A stretch of 64,000 nt of DNA from Microvirga ossetica (GTDB lineage Bacteria > Pseudomonadota > Alphaproteobacteria > Rhizobiales > Beijerinckiaceae), in NCBI RefSeq assembly GCF_002741015.1, contig NZ_CP016620.1, positions 372,001-436,000 of the forward strand. The letters run 5' to 3'. A program made the position numbers and the translations under genes. The notes under the pieces were generated by a model, which made no database searches, was not told the origin of the DNA, and saw only the letters and a program-made list of their open reading frames with translations. This document shows, piece after piece, positions 46,935 to 56,044 of this stretch. Positions within the stretch are counted from its first letter, which is position 1. Each line of letters opens with the position of its first letter.

Positions 46935-47368
46935 ATGAGATCGACCCCTCATCCTCACTACGCCCGTCACCGCTTCCCAGCTGAGGTGATCAGCTATGTC
47001 GTCTGGTTGTACTTCCGATTTCCGTTGAGCCTGCGCATGGTCGAGGAGGCGCCCGCTGCCCGAGGTATCTTGGTCAGCGACTAAACCGTCCGGCAGTGGG
47101 CGCTAAAGTTCGGTCAGAGATTTGCCAACCAAATCCGCTGGCGTGCTCCAACTCCCGGAGACAAATCGCATCTTGGCGAGGTTGTTATCAGCATCGGTGG
47201 CGAAAAGCATTCGCTTTGGCGCGCCGTAGACCAGCACGGCATCGTGCTCGATATCCTGTTCGAGAGTCGTCGCGACGCCAAAGCGGCCAAGCGTCTGCTA
47301 CGCAAACTGTTGAAGCGGCAGTGCCAGTCACCTCGCGTCATGATTACGGACAAGCTGCCCAGCTATGG
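46935..47368 (+). pseudogene. IS6-family transposase, decayed and truncated
   Basis: From the ATG the frame reads HYARHRFPAEVISYVVWLYFRFPLSLRMVEE, a clear IS6 N-terminus, but a TAA at 47082-47084 interrupts it after ARGILVSD. It resumes as TVRQWALKFGQRFANQIRWRAPTPGDKSHLGEVVISI and RRDAKAAKRLLRKLLKRQ and stops at VMITDKLPSYG, where the next IS6 element begins. The second element appears to have inserted into, or deleted the end of, this one. Confidence 0.75.
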
Positions 47369-48194
47369 GGTTCTGTCGCAAATCCGGAACAGGGGCGAGA
47401 AAGCAGCAGATGTATCGTGACGCGCTCATGCGGCGAGCAGGTGAAACTGCTCCGCGAGCGACAGCTGCTTCCTGCAGGCATATTTCGCCTGCTGTTTACG
47501 CATCATGTGGACCAACTCAATGCCACCCAAGATCACGCGGGCACTGTCAGCCGACTTGAAGCCGAGCATTGATCGCACGCGGCGTTTGACGGCGCGGTGG
47601 TCCTGCTCAATGCGGTTATTGAGGTATTGACTCTGTCGAATCCTGATTAGCTTGAGCCTGCGCCTTGACCGGTCCTGCAGCCGGCTCTCGGCATCACACG
47701 ACAGGATGGCTTCCCGATTGGTCTGGCTGCCGTCGATGACGATCTGCTCGGGCCTGCCATGACGCTTGAGTGCCTTGCGCAGGAACCGCTTGGCCGCAGT
47801 GAGGTTTCTCCGCTCGCTGAACCAGAACTCGACCGTGTCACCATGGCTGTCGATGGCTCGATAGAGATATTTCCATTGGCCTCGGACTTTGATGTAAGTC
47901 TCGTCAACGTGCCACTTGGCAGTGACGGCTTGCTTGCGTGCATTGAAGCGCTTCGGTAGTTCAGGCGAGTAGCGGACAATCCATCTGTGAATGGTCGCGT
48001 GATCGACGGAGATCCCTCGCTCGGCCATTATCTCCTCAAGACTGCGCAGGCTCAGATTGTACGCCAGATACCACCGGACACAGAGCAGGATCACCGACCG
48101 ATCAAAATGCCTGCCCTTGAACACGTCATCCTCCGCTATCGAAATCCCCATCCCGATAGCTGAAACTCTAAAACAAAACGTTTGCGACAAAGCC
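47369..48194 (-). mobile_element. IS6-family element, copy A, with terminal repeats
   Basis: The ends are GGTTCTGTCGCAAAT at 47369-47383 and the complement of GGCTTTGTCGCAAAC ending at 48194, so 12 of 15 bases match. The length of 826 bases is normal for IS6. No 8-base target duplication is visible (AGCTATGG on the left, GGAATTCT on the right), which suggests an adjacent deletion or cointegrate event. It holds one intact transposase gene. Confidence 0.8.
47426..48124 (-). CDS. IS6-family transposase (copy A)
   Basis: A 232-residue DDE transposase beginning at GTG 48124 after GGAGGATGAC (VFKGRHFDRSVILLCVRWYLAYNL). The catalytic residues are in WHVDETYIKVRG, VIDGSQTNRE and YLNNRIEQDHRAVKRR. 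It is very similar to the transposase at 61992-62690 and appears intact. Confidence 0.9.
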   Translation of the reverse strand: MFKGRHFDRSVILLCVRWYLAYNLSLRSLEEIMAERGISVDHATIHRWIVRYSPELPKRFNARKQAVTAKWHVDETYIKVRGQWKYLYRAIDSHGDTVEFWFSERRNLTAAKRFLRKALKRHGRPEQIVIDGSQTNREAILSCDAESRLQDRSRRRLKLIRIRQSQYLNNRIEQDHRAVKRRVRSMLGFKSADSARVILGGIELVHMMRKQQAKYACRKQLSLAEQFHLLAA

Positions 48195-48484
48195 GGAATT
48201 CTTCATGGATGCCTCTTCGTGGAATATCCCGATGCGTGCCGGGACCAGCCTGGCTGTGTAGGCCCGCGCAAAATGGGTGTCAATTTTTGCAGAGTTGAAT
48301 TATAATAATTAATAAGTATCTACCCAAACTATTGTCGGCATTTCCAAGTAAATTCTGAACGACATCGAGCCTAAATGCGCATATAGCCGCTGCCAGGTTG
48401 GCTCGGGTGCGTATTGGCTTTCGAGGGAAAAGCAAGTCGAACGGTCGCAATGTCCTGTTATCGACAAAGTTTTGACCCTGGCAC
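48195..48484. other. Spacer between IS6 and IS5 elements
   Basis: 290 bases with lower GC than the surroundings and no supported gene. It could be the remnant of the IS6 interrupted at 47368, but I see no matching coding sequence. Confidence 0.3.
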
Positions 48485-49331
48485 TACGGCCTGTTAGCGC
48501 TTGAGCCAGTCGATTGCTGCGGCGAGGCAGAGCACGCCCATGAAGGATCGTGCGGTCTTCTCGTAGCGGGTTGCAACGGCTCGCCACTCTTTGAGCCTGG
48601 CCCAGAGCCGCTCGACGACATTGCGGTTGTTATAGATCCAGTCCGGACAGGCCACCGGCGCCTCATTGGACTTAGCCGGGATCGCCGGCTTCGCACCGAT
48701 GCTCCAGATGTGCTCGCGGAAGCTGTGGCTTGAATAACCGCGATCGGCCACCACCCAGCTGGGCACACTCGGCAAACTGTGAAGCAGCGGAATGGCGTCA
48801 GGCAGCTCGTGCGCCTGACCGGGTGCAATGCGAAACGCGATGGCGCGTCCGAGCCCGTCGGCGATCACGCAAGCCTTGGTGCCATAGCCGCCACGAGACC
48901 GACCAAGCGCTTCACGATGGTCTCGTTGAGCTTGAGAGCCCCTTTTCGACGAGCCCCGGCGGCCTTCTGATGCGCGCGCACGCTGGTGCCGTCGAGGAAG
49001 GTCATCCCGAGCTGGATGCCGCACTTCTGTACCAGGTTGAGCAGGCGCTCCCAGACACCCAGACGGGCCCAGCGGATGAAGGTCTGAGCGGCGCGCCACC
49101 ACGGCCCCAATTCAGCCGGCACGGCGCGCCACTTGGCGCCGTTCTCATGGCGCCAGAGAATGGCCTCGAACGTCCGACGCAGATCCTGTGGCGGTGTCTT
49201 GCCCTTGGGACGGCATTGCTCCACCAGTGGCTCCAGCATGGCCCATTGTGCTTCCGTTAGCATGGCTCCTCCTCAGACAGGACGAGCAAAACGCCTCCAG
49301 GTGCAAAGGGTTCAAGTCATAACAGGCCGTA
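48485..49331 (-). mobile_element. IS5-family element with terminal repeats
   Basis: The ends carry inverted repeats with the core TACGGCCTGTTA, at about 48485-48496 and in complement at 49320-49331; both continue with a CTTGA-containing stretch three bases further in. A TA dinucleotide at the outer edge of each core may be the target duplication. The 847-base size fits the small IS5 (IS427-like) group. Confidence 0.75.
48494..49263 (-). CDS. IS5-family transposase in two overlapping frames
   Basis: The first frame (49263 to about 48865) starts MLTEAQWAMLEPLVEQCRPKG and carries the first Asp in GMTFLDGTSVRAHQKAAG. The second frame (to 48494) carries VVADRGYSSHSFREH with the second Asp and NVVERLWARLKEWRAVATRYEK with the Glu. 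The two overlap around 48870-48940, as in IS427-type members, which make the full transposase by ribosomal frameshifting. Both halves look intact, so it may be functional. Confidence 0.82.
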
Positions 49332-49399
49332 AGGCGTCGCCCTTGAAGGAACCTCAAGTGAGCTGGCGTTGAAAGTCCGCTGATCGCACGAGACGAAAT

Positions 49400-49860
49400 T
49401 TGATCGGGATTCCGCCTTTGCGCACCGAACGAATATCTGAATCGGGAGGCTTGGCGGCCATTGGGGCGATGCTCGCAGCCGAGCTCGGCCTGCCCTATTT
49501 CTCCGCACGGCATTTCGCACCCGATAGCTTCTTGTTCGCTCTCCAAGTCTACCGCAGCCGCTTCGAGCCTCCGATCAGGACGACCGATCCTATGCCATGG
49601 CCGGCGTCAACATCATCGCTGCGGACACGCAAGCTGAGGCACTCCGGCTGGCAACCACGCAGCAGATGCCCCTTTGCCGATCTTTTCCACGGAGACTGGG
49701 GCTAACGAACTGATCATTGCCTCGGATAGCGGGCTAGTGCAGCAAGCACGTTTTCGGTTAACCTGGATCGCTGACCAAGCATCGGTTCGCCGACGTTCGC
49801 CCGGCGGATCTTGATCCTGCCAGTCGCCGAACCTGCTGGGCCTGACATTGTTGCCGGCAT
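49400..49860 (+). pseudogene. Luciferase-like (LLM-class) monooxygenase remnant
   Basis: One frame reads GAMLAAELGLPYFSARHFAPDS...LQVYRSRFEPP, and the next, after a shift near 49590, reads YAMAGVNIIAADTQAEALRLATTQQMPL. These are consecutive blocks of LLM-class flavin-dependent oxidoreductases (LGLPYAFASHFAP, MAGVNVIAADTDAEARRLATTQQM). The start and end of the gene are missing and several stops are present. It was probably disrupted by IS insertion at its 5' side. Confidence 0.65.
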
Positions 49861-50048
49861 CAACGGAGTGGCAATTGCGAAGGAACGACACCAGAAAATT
49901 CAGTCGCCATCACATGCACGTGATTCCAATGACAGTCCCAGGGAGGAGAGGTATCCGCCATGATGTTGACACTCGAAGGCTCACTCCCATGTCGAGTCAT
50001 GTTGCGATGAACTTCATTTCTGTCGCCTGATCCACTGGGAGCTCACCG

Positions 50049-50795
50049 ATGAAACAAGCCGGATCCGACAAAGAGAGACATCACTCACGGCGGCGTGCGA
50101 GAGTTGCCGTTTTCCTCTCGATCTTGCTTGCGGCGGCAGGTGTCGCGGCTTCCCAGCCTTCGAGCGCACAGGAGGGCATTGCTATTCCCGCCCCCGTGCT
50201 GGATACCCCCGTCCGCCCGGTTGCCACGGAAACCGCCGTCGTGGCGGGAGGCTGCTTCTGGGGCGTCCAGGGCGTCTTCCAGCATGTGACAGGCGTGACG
50301 AACGCCGTCTCGGGCTATGCCGGCGGCGAGAAGCAGACGGCGCACTACGAGATGATCGGTTCCGGCACGACCGGGCACGCCGAGGCGGTCGAGATCAGCT
50401 ATGACCCGAGCAGGATCAGCTACGGCAAGATCCTCCAGATCTTCTTCGCCGTGGCCCATGACCCGACCCAACTCAACAGGCAGGGGCCGGATGTCGGGAC
50501 CCAGTATCGGACGGCCGTCTTTCCCCGCAACCAGGATCAGGCTGCGGTGGCCAAGGCCTATATCGCGCAACTCACCCAGGCGCGGACGTACAAGGCGGCC
50601 ATCGTCACGCGGCTCGAGCCGGATCGACAATTCTACCGGGCGGAGGATTATCACCAGGATTTCCTGACGCTCAATCCGACCTACCCCTACATCGTGTACA
50701 ACGACCTGCCGAAGATCGAGAACCTGAAGCGACTGTTCCCGGACCTTTACCGCGAACGACCGGTGTTGGCGTTGCAGACGAGCCGAACGAACTGA
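50049..50795 (+). CDS. msrA: Exported peptide methionine sulfoxide reductase A
   Basis: A 248-residue protein with an N-terminal Arg-rich then hydrophobic export signal (RRRARVAVFLSILLAAAGVAAS). The catalytic motif is GGCFWGVQ with Cys69, followed by GYAGG, the GTTGHAEAVEISYDP block, FFAVAHDPTQLNRQGPDVGTQYRT and EDYHQDFL. It reduces the S-form of methionine sulfoxide. Export suggests protection of periplasmic proteins. No msrB is fused or adjacent. Confidence 0.93.
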   Translation: MKQAGSDKERHHSRRRARVAVFLSILLAAAGVAASQPSSAQEGIAIPAPVLDTPVRPVATETAVVAGGCFWGVQGVFQHVTGVTNAVSGYAGGEKQTAHYEMIGSGTTGHAEAVEISYDPSRISYGKILQIFFAVAHDPTQLNRQGPDVGTQYRTAVFPRNQDQAAVAKAYIAQLTQARTYKAAIVTRLEPDRQFYRAEDYHQDFLTLNPTYPYIVYNDLPKIENLKRLFPDLYRERPVLALQTSRTN

Positions 50796-50797
50796 TC

Positions 50798-51037
50798 ATG
50801 AACGGAGGCCGGTTTCCACCGACCGTCTTCCTGATCGAGCCTGCGAACGAATGGCCAGCATCGTTTGGGTATGCCCGTGGCTTGTCGGTCAAGGAGGTGG
50901 GGCAAGAGCCTCACGCGCGGCTGTTTGCCGATCGGATTTCCTGGAAGGCCCATCCGTTTGAGCAATTCAGGGAACGTCGCGATGGAGCAACCTACTGGCT
51001 GCCGTTAGTTAAGGTAGGCTGCCGGCGTATCTGGTAG
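50798..51037 (+). CDS. Unrecognised 79-aa ORF after msrA
   Basis: The frame starts three bases after the msrA stop and reads MNGGRFPPTVFLIEPANEWPASFGYARG. It has no family match I know, no signal peptide and no clear ribosome site of its own. Its position suggests possible cotranslation with msrA, but it may be spurious. Confidence 0.22.
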   Translation: MNGGRFPPTVFLIEPANEWPASFGYARGLSVKEVGQEPHARLFADRISWKAHPFEQFRERRDGATYWLPLVKVGCRRIW

Positions 51038-51203
51038 GTGTGTCAGTATGGATGGGGTGAGTACCTGCCGGCGCAAGCTGGTGCCTGTCCAGGATATTAT
51101 AGATCGACTTGGTTTACTGGAACCAAGTGCTTCTTGAAAGGAATGGCGACTCTCGCTGACACGAGGAAAGGCGTTAGGTTCTCGCCTCGCAGAGGCGACC
51201 ACC

Positions 51204-51380
51204 ATGTTTTACTACCTGACACTGCTTCAAGACCATCTCTCTTTGCTTCAGATTGCTGCTTTGCTGCTGAGCATCCCGGCCAGCGTGCTGGGCATCGTGG
51301 CGAGCTGGATGGGCATCAGGAGCTTGGCCATGGCGCGGAACCCGGCCAGGACGGATCAGGGTTCCCGGCGTCGGAAGTAG
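51204..51380 (+). CDS. Small membrane protein, 58 aa
   Basis: A short gene with an ATG after AGAGGCGACC. It encodes MFYYLTLLQDHLSLLQIAALLLSIPASVLGIVASW and then a basic tail (MARNPARTDQGSRRRK). One membrane helix with a positive C-terminus is predicted. A strong hairpin terminator follows 54 bases downstream, which supports it as a real transcription unit. I do not recognise a family. Confidence 0.5.
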   Translation: MFYYLTLLQDHLSLLQIAALLLSIPASVLGIVASWMGIRSLAMARNPARTDQGSRRRK

Positions 51381-51433
51381 TCCAGGCTTCCAGGGCGCGG
51401 TCCCAAGATCGCATTGCGCCTGTCAAAGGGGAG

Positions 51434-51457
51434 GGCCCCGGCATCGCCGGGGCCTTT
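51434..51457 (+). terminator. Rho-independent-type terminator
   Basis: A perfect 9-base stem, GGCCCCGGC at 51434-51442 and GCCGGGGCC at 51446-51454, with a 3-base ATC loop, is followed by TTTCTC on the plus strand. It should end the small plus-strand gene at 51204-51380 and may also serve the VWA gene from the other side. Confidence 0.75.
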
Positions 51458-51473
51458 CTCAGTTCTGGATACC

Positions 51474-52289
51474 CTAATTGCCGAACCGGTCTCTCCACCC
51501 GGCCTCGCCCGAGAGGCAGTTCGCCCGCCGGGCCACGTCACGGGCCACGTCACCTTGTGCCGGCCTGATCAGGGGTTCTCCAACCGTAGGCGTCGCGGAC
51601 ACCTCCAGCAGGATCTTGGCCTTGATCGCCAGTTGGAACTGCGACCGCTCACGGGCCGGCACCATGAAGGCGCCCGGACCGCCGATGACACAGTCACGGA
51701 AGTAGAGGTTGAGGTCCGGATCGTCGAGGGAACCCGGCTTCTTCAACATGATGGGCAGGCCGTTGATCGTGACCCCACTCGCAATTGCCTCGTCGCGGGC
51801 GTGCCTGACGGGGCGGCCCTGGTTGTTGGTGCCGTCGCCCGACACGTCGATCGCCTTGCGGGTGGCCTCCAGCCCGCTGCGATCAAACAGGTTCGCGGCT
51901 ACGTCGATGGCGGCCGAGACCGACGTGCGCTGCGCCCGCCGCAAGGGAGATGAGGCGATCCTGTCGGCGAAGGCCATCAGGCTCTCGGAGTTGTCGAGGA
52001 CCGTCCAGGGGATGATCACCTGCTGTTCGTAGGCTCCGGCCCATTCCATGTAGGTGACGCCGATCCGGCCCAGCATGCCATGGCGGATCGCGTCATGGAC
52101 GAGCAGCGAGCGGAAGGCCTCGGCAAAGCCCTCCCGCGGCAACTCCTGCTCGTCCGTGTCCATCGAGTAGGAGATGTCCACCGCGATGACGAGAGCGAGA
52201 TCGACCTCCGTCTGCGCCTGTGCCGGCATGGCTGGGATCAGGGCGGCCCAGACGAGGGCGGCCAGCAGCACACGCAAGGGGTGAAGCAT
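51474..52289 (-). CDS. Exported DUF1194 protein with von Willebrand A domain
   Basis: A 271-residue protein with a signal peptide ending AQAQ and an ATG after AGGAGG. The VWA/DUF1194 domain follows: VDLALVIAVDISYSMDTDEQE has the metal-binding DxSxS of the MIDAS site, and GRIGVTYMEWAG and AIDVSGDGTNNQG are family blocks. The role is unknown; DUF1194 proteins are common in rhizobia. It lies 36 bases after the corA stop on the same strand, so it may be cotranscribed. Confidence 0.87.
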   Translation of the reverse strand: MLHPLRVLLAALVWAALIPAMPAQAQTEVDLALVIAVDISYSMDTDEQELPREGFAEAFRSLLVHDAIRHGMLGRIGVTYMEWAGAYEQQVIIPWTVLDNSESLMAFADRIASSPLRRAQRTSVSAAIDVAANLFDRSGLEATRKAIDVSGDGTNNQGRPVRHARDEAIASGVTINGLPIMLKKPGSLDDPDLNLYFRDCVIGGPGAFMVPARERSQFQLAIKAKILLEVSATPTVGEPLIRPAQGDVARDVARRANCLSGEAGWRDRFGN

Positions 52290-52325
52290 GGCAACCCTCC
52301 TGGCGACCGGCCGGAGGGGCGAGGG

Positions 52326-53318
52326 CTAGAGCCAGCCCCTCCATTTGAACCAATGATAGGGCAGAACGGCCGAGATCACCATGAGCACCAGGGCGACGGC
52401 ATAGCCGTAGTCCCACTGCAACTCCGGCATGTCCTGGAAGTTCATGCCGTAGATCGTGCCCACCAGGGTCGGCGGCAGGAACAGCACGGCGGCGATCGAG
52501 AACACCTTGATGATGCGGTTCTGATCGAGGTTGATCAGCCCAAGCGTCGCCTCGTGCAGGTACACGATCTCAGACGACAACTGCCCCTCGTAAGCGGAGA
52601 GTGAGCGCAGGTCGCGCTCGACCTGCTTCAGGCGCGCCGGGCTGCCGTTGGTCAGCCACTCCTCGGCGCCCTGGCGCAGGTAGGGCACCAGCCGTGACAG
52701 CGACAGCAGGCTCTCGCGCAGGATCGCCACGGTCATGTTCTTACGCCCGAGCCGCTTGATCAGCACCTGGAGCTCGTCCTCCACCCGCTTGACCTTCCGG
52801 CGCTTCGGATCGCGGTCCTCGATGAAGAGGCGGGTCGAGACCTCGTTCAGGTCGGCCGCCACCATCTCGAGCACGTCGGCGGCGCGCTCGACGATGCTCT
52901 CCAGCAGCGAGGCCAGCAGGCTGTCGCTGGTGCTGTGGGCTTCCGGCTGCCGCTGGCTCTTGGCCATGAACGTGCGGAAGGGCACCGGGTCGGCGTAGCG
53001 CACCGAGACCAGGTGGGTTGGGGTCAGCACGAAGGTGACCTGGGTGCGGGAGGGCCGGCCCTCGGCCACGCCGTTGATGATCACGGCCGTCATGACGAGG
53101 GCGCCGTGCTCCTGGTACAGACGAGCCGACTCCTCGATCTCGGCCATCTCCTGCCGGGTCGGCACCTGGAGCCCGAGCAGCGCCTCGACGGCCTTCTCCT
53201 CCTCGTGTGTGGGATCGAGGAGGTCGATCCACAGCACGTCAGAAGGCGTAGGGAGCGTAGTGCCATCCTGCGCCAAGCGCACGAGACGGCCCTGGCGCAG
53301 GCCATGGAAGTTCATCAT
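52326..53318 (-). CDS. corA: CorA-family magnesium/divalent metal transporter
   Basis: A 330-residue protein. The cytoplasmic part contains DVLWIDLLDPTHEEEKAVEALLG and long helices (ERDLRSLSAYEGQLSSEIVYLHEATLG). Two C-terminal membrane helices flank the signature YGMNF, the CorA GMN motif, with MPELQWDYGY in the external loop. It is a channel-like importer of Mg2+ and related cations. The start region was also duplicated near 41 kb as a decayed copy. Confidence 0.9.
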   Translation of the reverse strand: MMNFHGLRQGRLVRLAQDGTTLPTPSDVLWIDLLDPTHEEEKAVEALLGLQVPTRQEMAEIEESARLYQEHGALVMTAVIINGVAEGRPSRTQVTFVLTPTHLVSVRYADPVPFRTFMAKSQRQPEAHSTSDSLLASLLESIVERAADVLEMVAADLNEVSTRLFIEDRDPKRRKVKRVEDELQVLIKRLGRKNMTVAILRESLLSLSRLVPYLRQGAEEWLTNGSPARLKQVERDLRSLSAYEGQLSSEIVYLHEATLGLINLDQNRIIKVFSIAAVLFLPPTLVGTIYGMNFQDMPELQWDYGYAVALVLMVISAVLPYHWFKWRGWL

Positions 53319-53342
53319 CGGGGAGTCCTCAGGCGGAAACGA

Positions 53343-53570
53343 TCAGCCGCGCGTGGGCTTCGCTGGCGGGATGACGTGATGGGCGAGGTTGTCCGGCGGA
53401 GAGGCCGCCGCTTCGAGGTCAAAGGCAACGGCGGCGACGTGCAGGCCGATGATCGGCACGAACACAAGGCCAAGCAGCAGGACCACCATCAGCATGATGC
53501 TGCGGTCGTCCGCGGAGGCAGGCTCGGGGCGCGCACGGGCGCGGAGCGGGATCAGGTTCAGGAGGGTCAT
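53343..53570 (-). CDS. Small membrane protein, 75 aa
   Basis: The ATG follows GAGGTGAG. One membrane helix is predicted (IMLMVVLLLGLVFVPIIGLHVAAV) between a basic N-terminus and a C-terminal PPDNLAHHVIPPAKPTRG. It ends 25 bases before corA and is probably in the same operon. I know no family. The existence of a second, decayed copy at 40954-41179 together with a corA 5' segment supports it as a genuine gene. Confidence 0.6.
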   Translation of the reverse strand: MTLLNLIPLRARARPEPASADDRSIMLMVVLLLGLVFVPIIGLHVAAVAFDLEAAASPPDNLAHHVIPPAKPTRG

Positions 53571-54377
53571 GGCTCACCTCGGTTCCGACCAGCCATTGCA
53601 GGCCGGTCGCGGGGGAGCCGATCAAGCGATCAGGCGTGCGCGCAGGCCGGCAACGGCGTGGTCAATCGACTGTGACTGTCGCTTGGCATGGGGTTCAGGG
53701 TTCCTGTGGGTCCGCAGCCCACCGAAGCAGGCTGCGGATGAACAGGCAGATGCGCCTGTTGTGGTTCCAGGTCAAGCCGAAAAATAGGCCGCTCGCAGCG
53801 AGCACCTGAAGGGCGAAGCAGCGCCGTGGCTCGGGTTGTCCTTGCCCCCAATACAAGTTCCACCACCGCAGACGGCTCCCTGAAGGTGTTGGATTGGGAG
53901 GGCTTGCAGGCCACTTTATCCCGATCATGGAATCAGGATTAGGCGAATGGTATAATCTTTGCTGCGCTTGGAGTCTCTCAGCTCCGGCCATCACGGGTCA
54001 CAAAGGCATGGTGCCAATTTAGATGATCAGCACCAGCAGGGCGCAGACACTCAGGACGCCGACTATCCATGGTGCGAGAAGGTTTCAGTACTGCTGCTCT
54101 ACAAGGCGTTGGTGCTTGTGGCGGTACATCGTCGGTTCTCTCGCGATGGATTGACGCATCGTGAGGAGCCGACCGGATCTTCGCCTGGCCGGGCTGCCCC
54201 TGGGCCGATTGCGACCCTCATCGTCGTGAGTGCGGCCTCTGCGATAGGTGCGAGCTTGGCAACGGATGTGTCATCCAGCCCATCCGAATGCTGCGGCTTG
54301 CCGTACCCTCGAACAGGTGTGATTGAGTGCCTGGGATATCCTTGTCAGTACCTTACGCACACCCCGCGGGGGATACC
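53571..54377. other. Intergenic region, no supported gene
   Basis: About 800 bases with no gene I can support. The left third is the promoter side of the corA group. A 37-codon minus-strand frame at 54019-54129 with a hydrophobic end is broken by a TGA and was not accepted. Confidence 0.4.
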
Positions 54378-54494
54378 ATGGTCCAGGACAGTTCATCAAC
54401 GCAACGTTCGGGCAGGCTGACGGTGCTGGAGTGGGGCGCTATCGTCGGTTCTCTTGCCTTTGTTGCGATTTGGCTTGGAATCACGTTTGCTTGA
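54378..54494 (+). CDS. Possible single-helix membrane peptide, 38 aa
   Basis: A short frame, ATG after GGGGGATACC, reads VQDSSSTQRSGRLTVLEWG then a hydrophobic helix (AIVGSLAFVAIWLGITF). The polar start followed by one membrane helix is typical of small bacterial membrane proteins. No family is recognised; the call rests on ribosome site and hydropathy only. Confidence 0.35.
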   Translation: MVQDSSSTQRSGRLTVLEWGAIVGSLAFVAIWLGITFA

Positions 54495-54553
54495 TCGCCC
54501 GCAAGACGAATGGATCGAGCGGGCGATCAAACGGCAGCTAGTCTAGCGGGACC

Positions 54554-56044
54554 ATGATGCATGGATCAGGCAGCGGGCGGATGCATGATGACACTTACGG
54601 CCTCTTGAGGAGCCGTCGAACTCTTGCGAGCTCATGGCATTCGGCATTCTTTATGCGTGTTCTGCTCGCGTTGGCCGGGCTCACCACAGCCCACATGCCT
54701 GGTTATGCAGCAGATCCGCCCGGGATCATTGCTGTCGTCTCCGATATTCATTTCGATCCCTTCGCCACACGCGACCTCGCGCCTCGGCTTGCCAATTCTG
54801 AGCCCAAGGAGTGGCCCGCAATTTTCGCCTCGGTCGACGGGCAGAGTTTCTCAGGTCGCGGCGAGGATACGAACCAACCATTGCTCACTTCCGCAATCGG
54901 TGCACTCTCCGAAAGCGCAGGAAATGCCGATCTTGTCATCGTGTCCGGTGATCTCCTGGCGCATCGCTTCGAGGAGGTCGCGGCCCAACGGCTCGGGGTC
55001 TTACCAGGCTCTAGCGCGGTAAGAGAGCTTGCCGCCAAGACTGCGCTCTATGTTGCGGATGCCCTGCGCAAGATGCTGCCGGGCCGGCCCATCCTCATCG
55101 CCTTGGGCAACAATGATTCCGAGTGCGGCGACTACCAGCTTGAGCCGGGTGGCCCGTTTCTCGCCTCCTTGAGCGACACCGTTCGCGATCTCGCAGGGCC
55201 TGATCGGCTCCCGCAGGACTTTGCCCGAACCTACCAGGCTGGCGGATATTACGCGATGCACCATCCGGTACTGGCGGGCGTCACGATCCTCGTCGTCAAT
55301 GACGTGCTGTGGTCGACCGATTACAGGGACACTTGTGGCACCCATGGAGTTCAGACAGCAGAGGCGATGATGGCTTGGTTCGAGCGGCAACTTGAGGATG
55401 CGCGGGCGGCTCGTCGACGTATCTGGCTAGTGCATCACATCCCGGTCGGCATCGATCCCTATGCGACGCTTCGTGCGCCTACTGGCTTGAACTGCCCGGC
55501 GCAGGTCACCCCGTTTCTCAAGGAGCCGTTTGCGTCTCGCTTCGCGGGGCTGCTTCGGGACTATGCCCCCACTATCCAGGCAGGCTTTTCTGGCCACACC
55601 CATCAAGACAGCTACCGCTTGGTGATGGATGCCGGTATCCCGGTTGGGGTCGAGAAGGTCACACCATCGATCAGCCCGATCTTCGGCAACAATCCCGGCT
55701 TTCACCTGTTCGACTATGATCGGCAGACAGGTGACATGACAGACTTCTCGACATGGTATCTCACCAATCTTGAGCAAGCCTCAGCAACGGTTCCAGGCGA
55801 GTGGCGCCGGGAGTACGTCTTCAGCGCAGCCTATAACGAACGGTCGTACTCGGCCGCCTCTATCAAGCGGATTGCAGACGCCATGCTGGGAGCCGAGGCA
55901 TCAGGGGAAGGAGTTCGCAGCACTTTCCGTCGACTTTACCCCGTCGGGCACGGCGAGATCCCAGCCGGGGCACTGTCGGCCCACGCCTGCGCCATCAGCA
56001 ACCTGGCCTCTTCTTCTTACGCCGCCTGTTATTGCCATCAATGA
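54554..56044 (+). CDS. Secreted calcineurin-like metallophosphoesterase
   Basis: A 496-residue protein whose first 60 residues include an export-like segment (MRVLLALAGLTTAHMPGYAAD). The exact start is unsure; later ATG codons are possible. Metal-site motifs are VVSDIHFDPF, VIVSGDLLAH, LGNNDSECGDY and GFSGHTHQDSYR, in the usual order. The overall form resembles acid-sphingomyelinase-like phosphodiesterases. It would act outside the cytoplasm on phosphodiesters or phospholipids. Confidence 0.83.
   Translation: MMHGSGSGRMHDDTYGLLRSRRTLASSWHSAFFMRVLLALAGLTTAHMPGYAADPPGIIAVVSDIHFDPFATRDLAPRLANSEPKEWPAIFASVDGQSFSGRGEDTNQPLLTSAIGALSESAGNADLVIVSGDLLAHRFEEVAAQRLGVLPGSSAVRELAAKTALYVADALRKMLPGRPILIALGNNDSECGDYQLEPGGPFLASLSDTVRDLAGPDRLPQDFARTYQAGGYYAMHHPVLAGVTILVVNDVLWSTDYRDTCGTHGVQTAEAMMAWFERQLEDARAARRRIWLVHHIPVGIDPYATLRAPTGLNCPAQVTPFLKEPFASRFAGLLRDYAPTIQAGFSGHTHQDSYRLVMDAGIPVGVEKVTPSISPIFGNNPGFHLFDYDRQTGDMTDFSTWYLTNLEQASATVPGEWRREYVFSAAYNERSYSAASIKRIADAMLGAEASGEGVRSTFRRLYPVGHGEIPAGALSAHACAISNLASSSYAACYCHQ

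Noticed and set aside
54019..54129. 37-codon minus-strand frame with a hydrophobic end
   Set aside because: A TGA interrupts it after 14 codons, and no ribosome site or homologue supports it.
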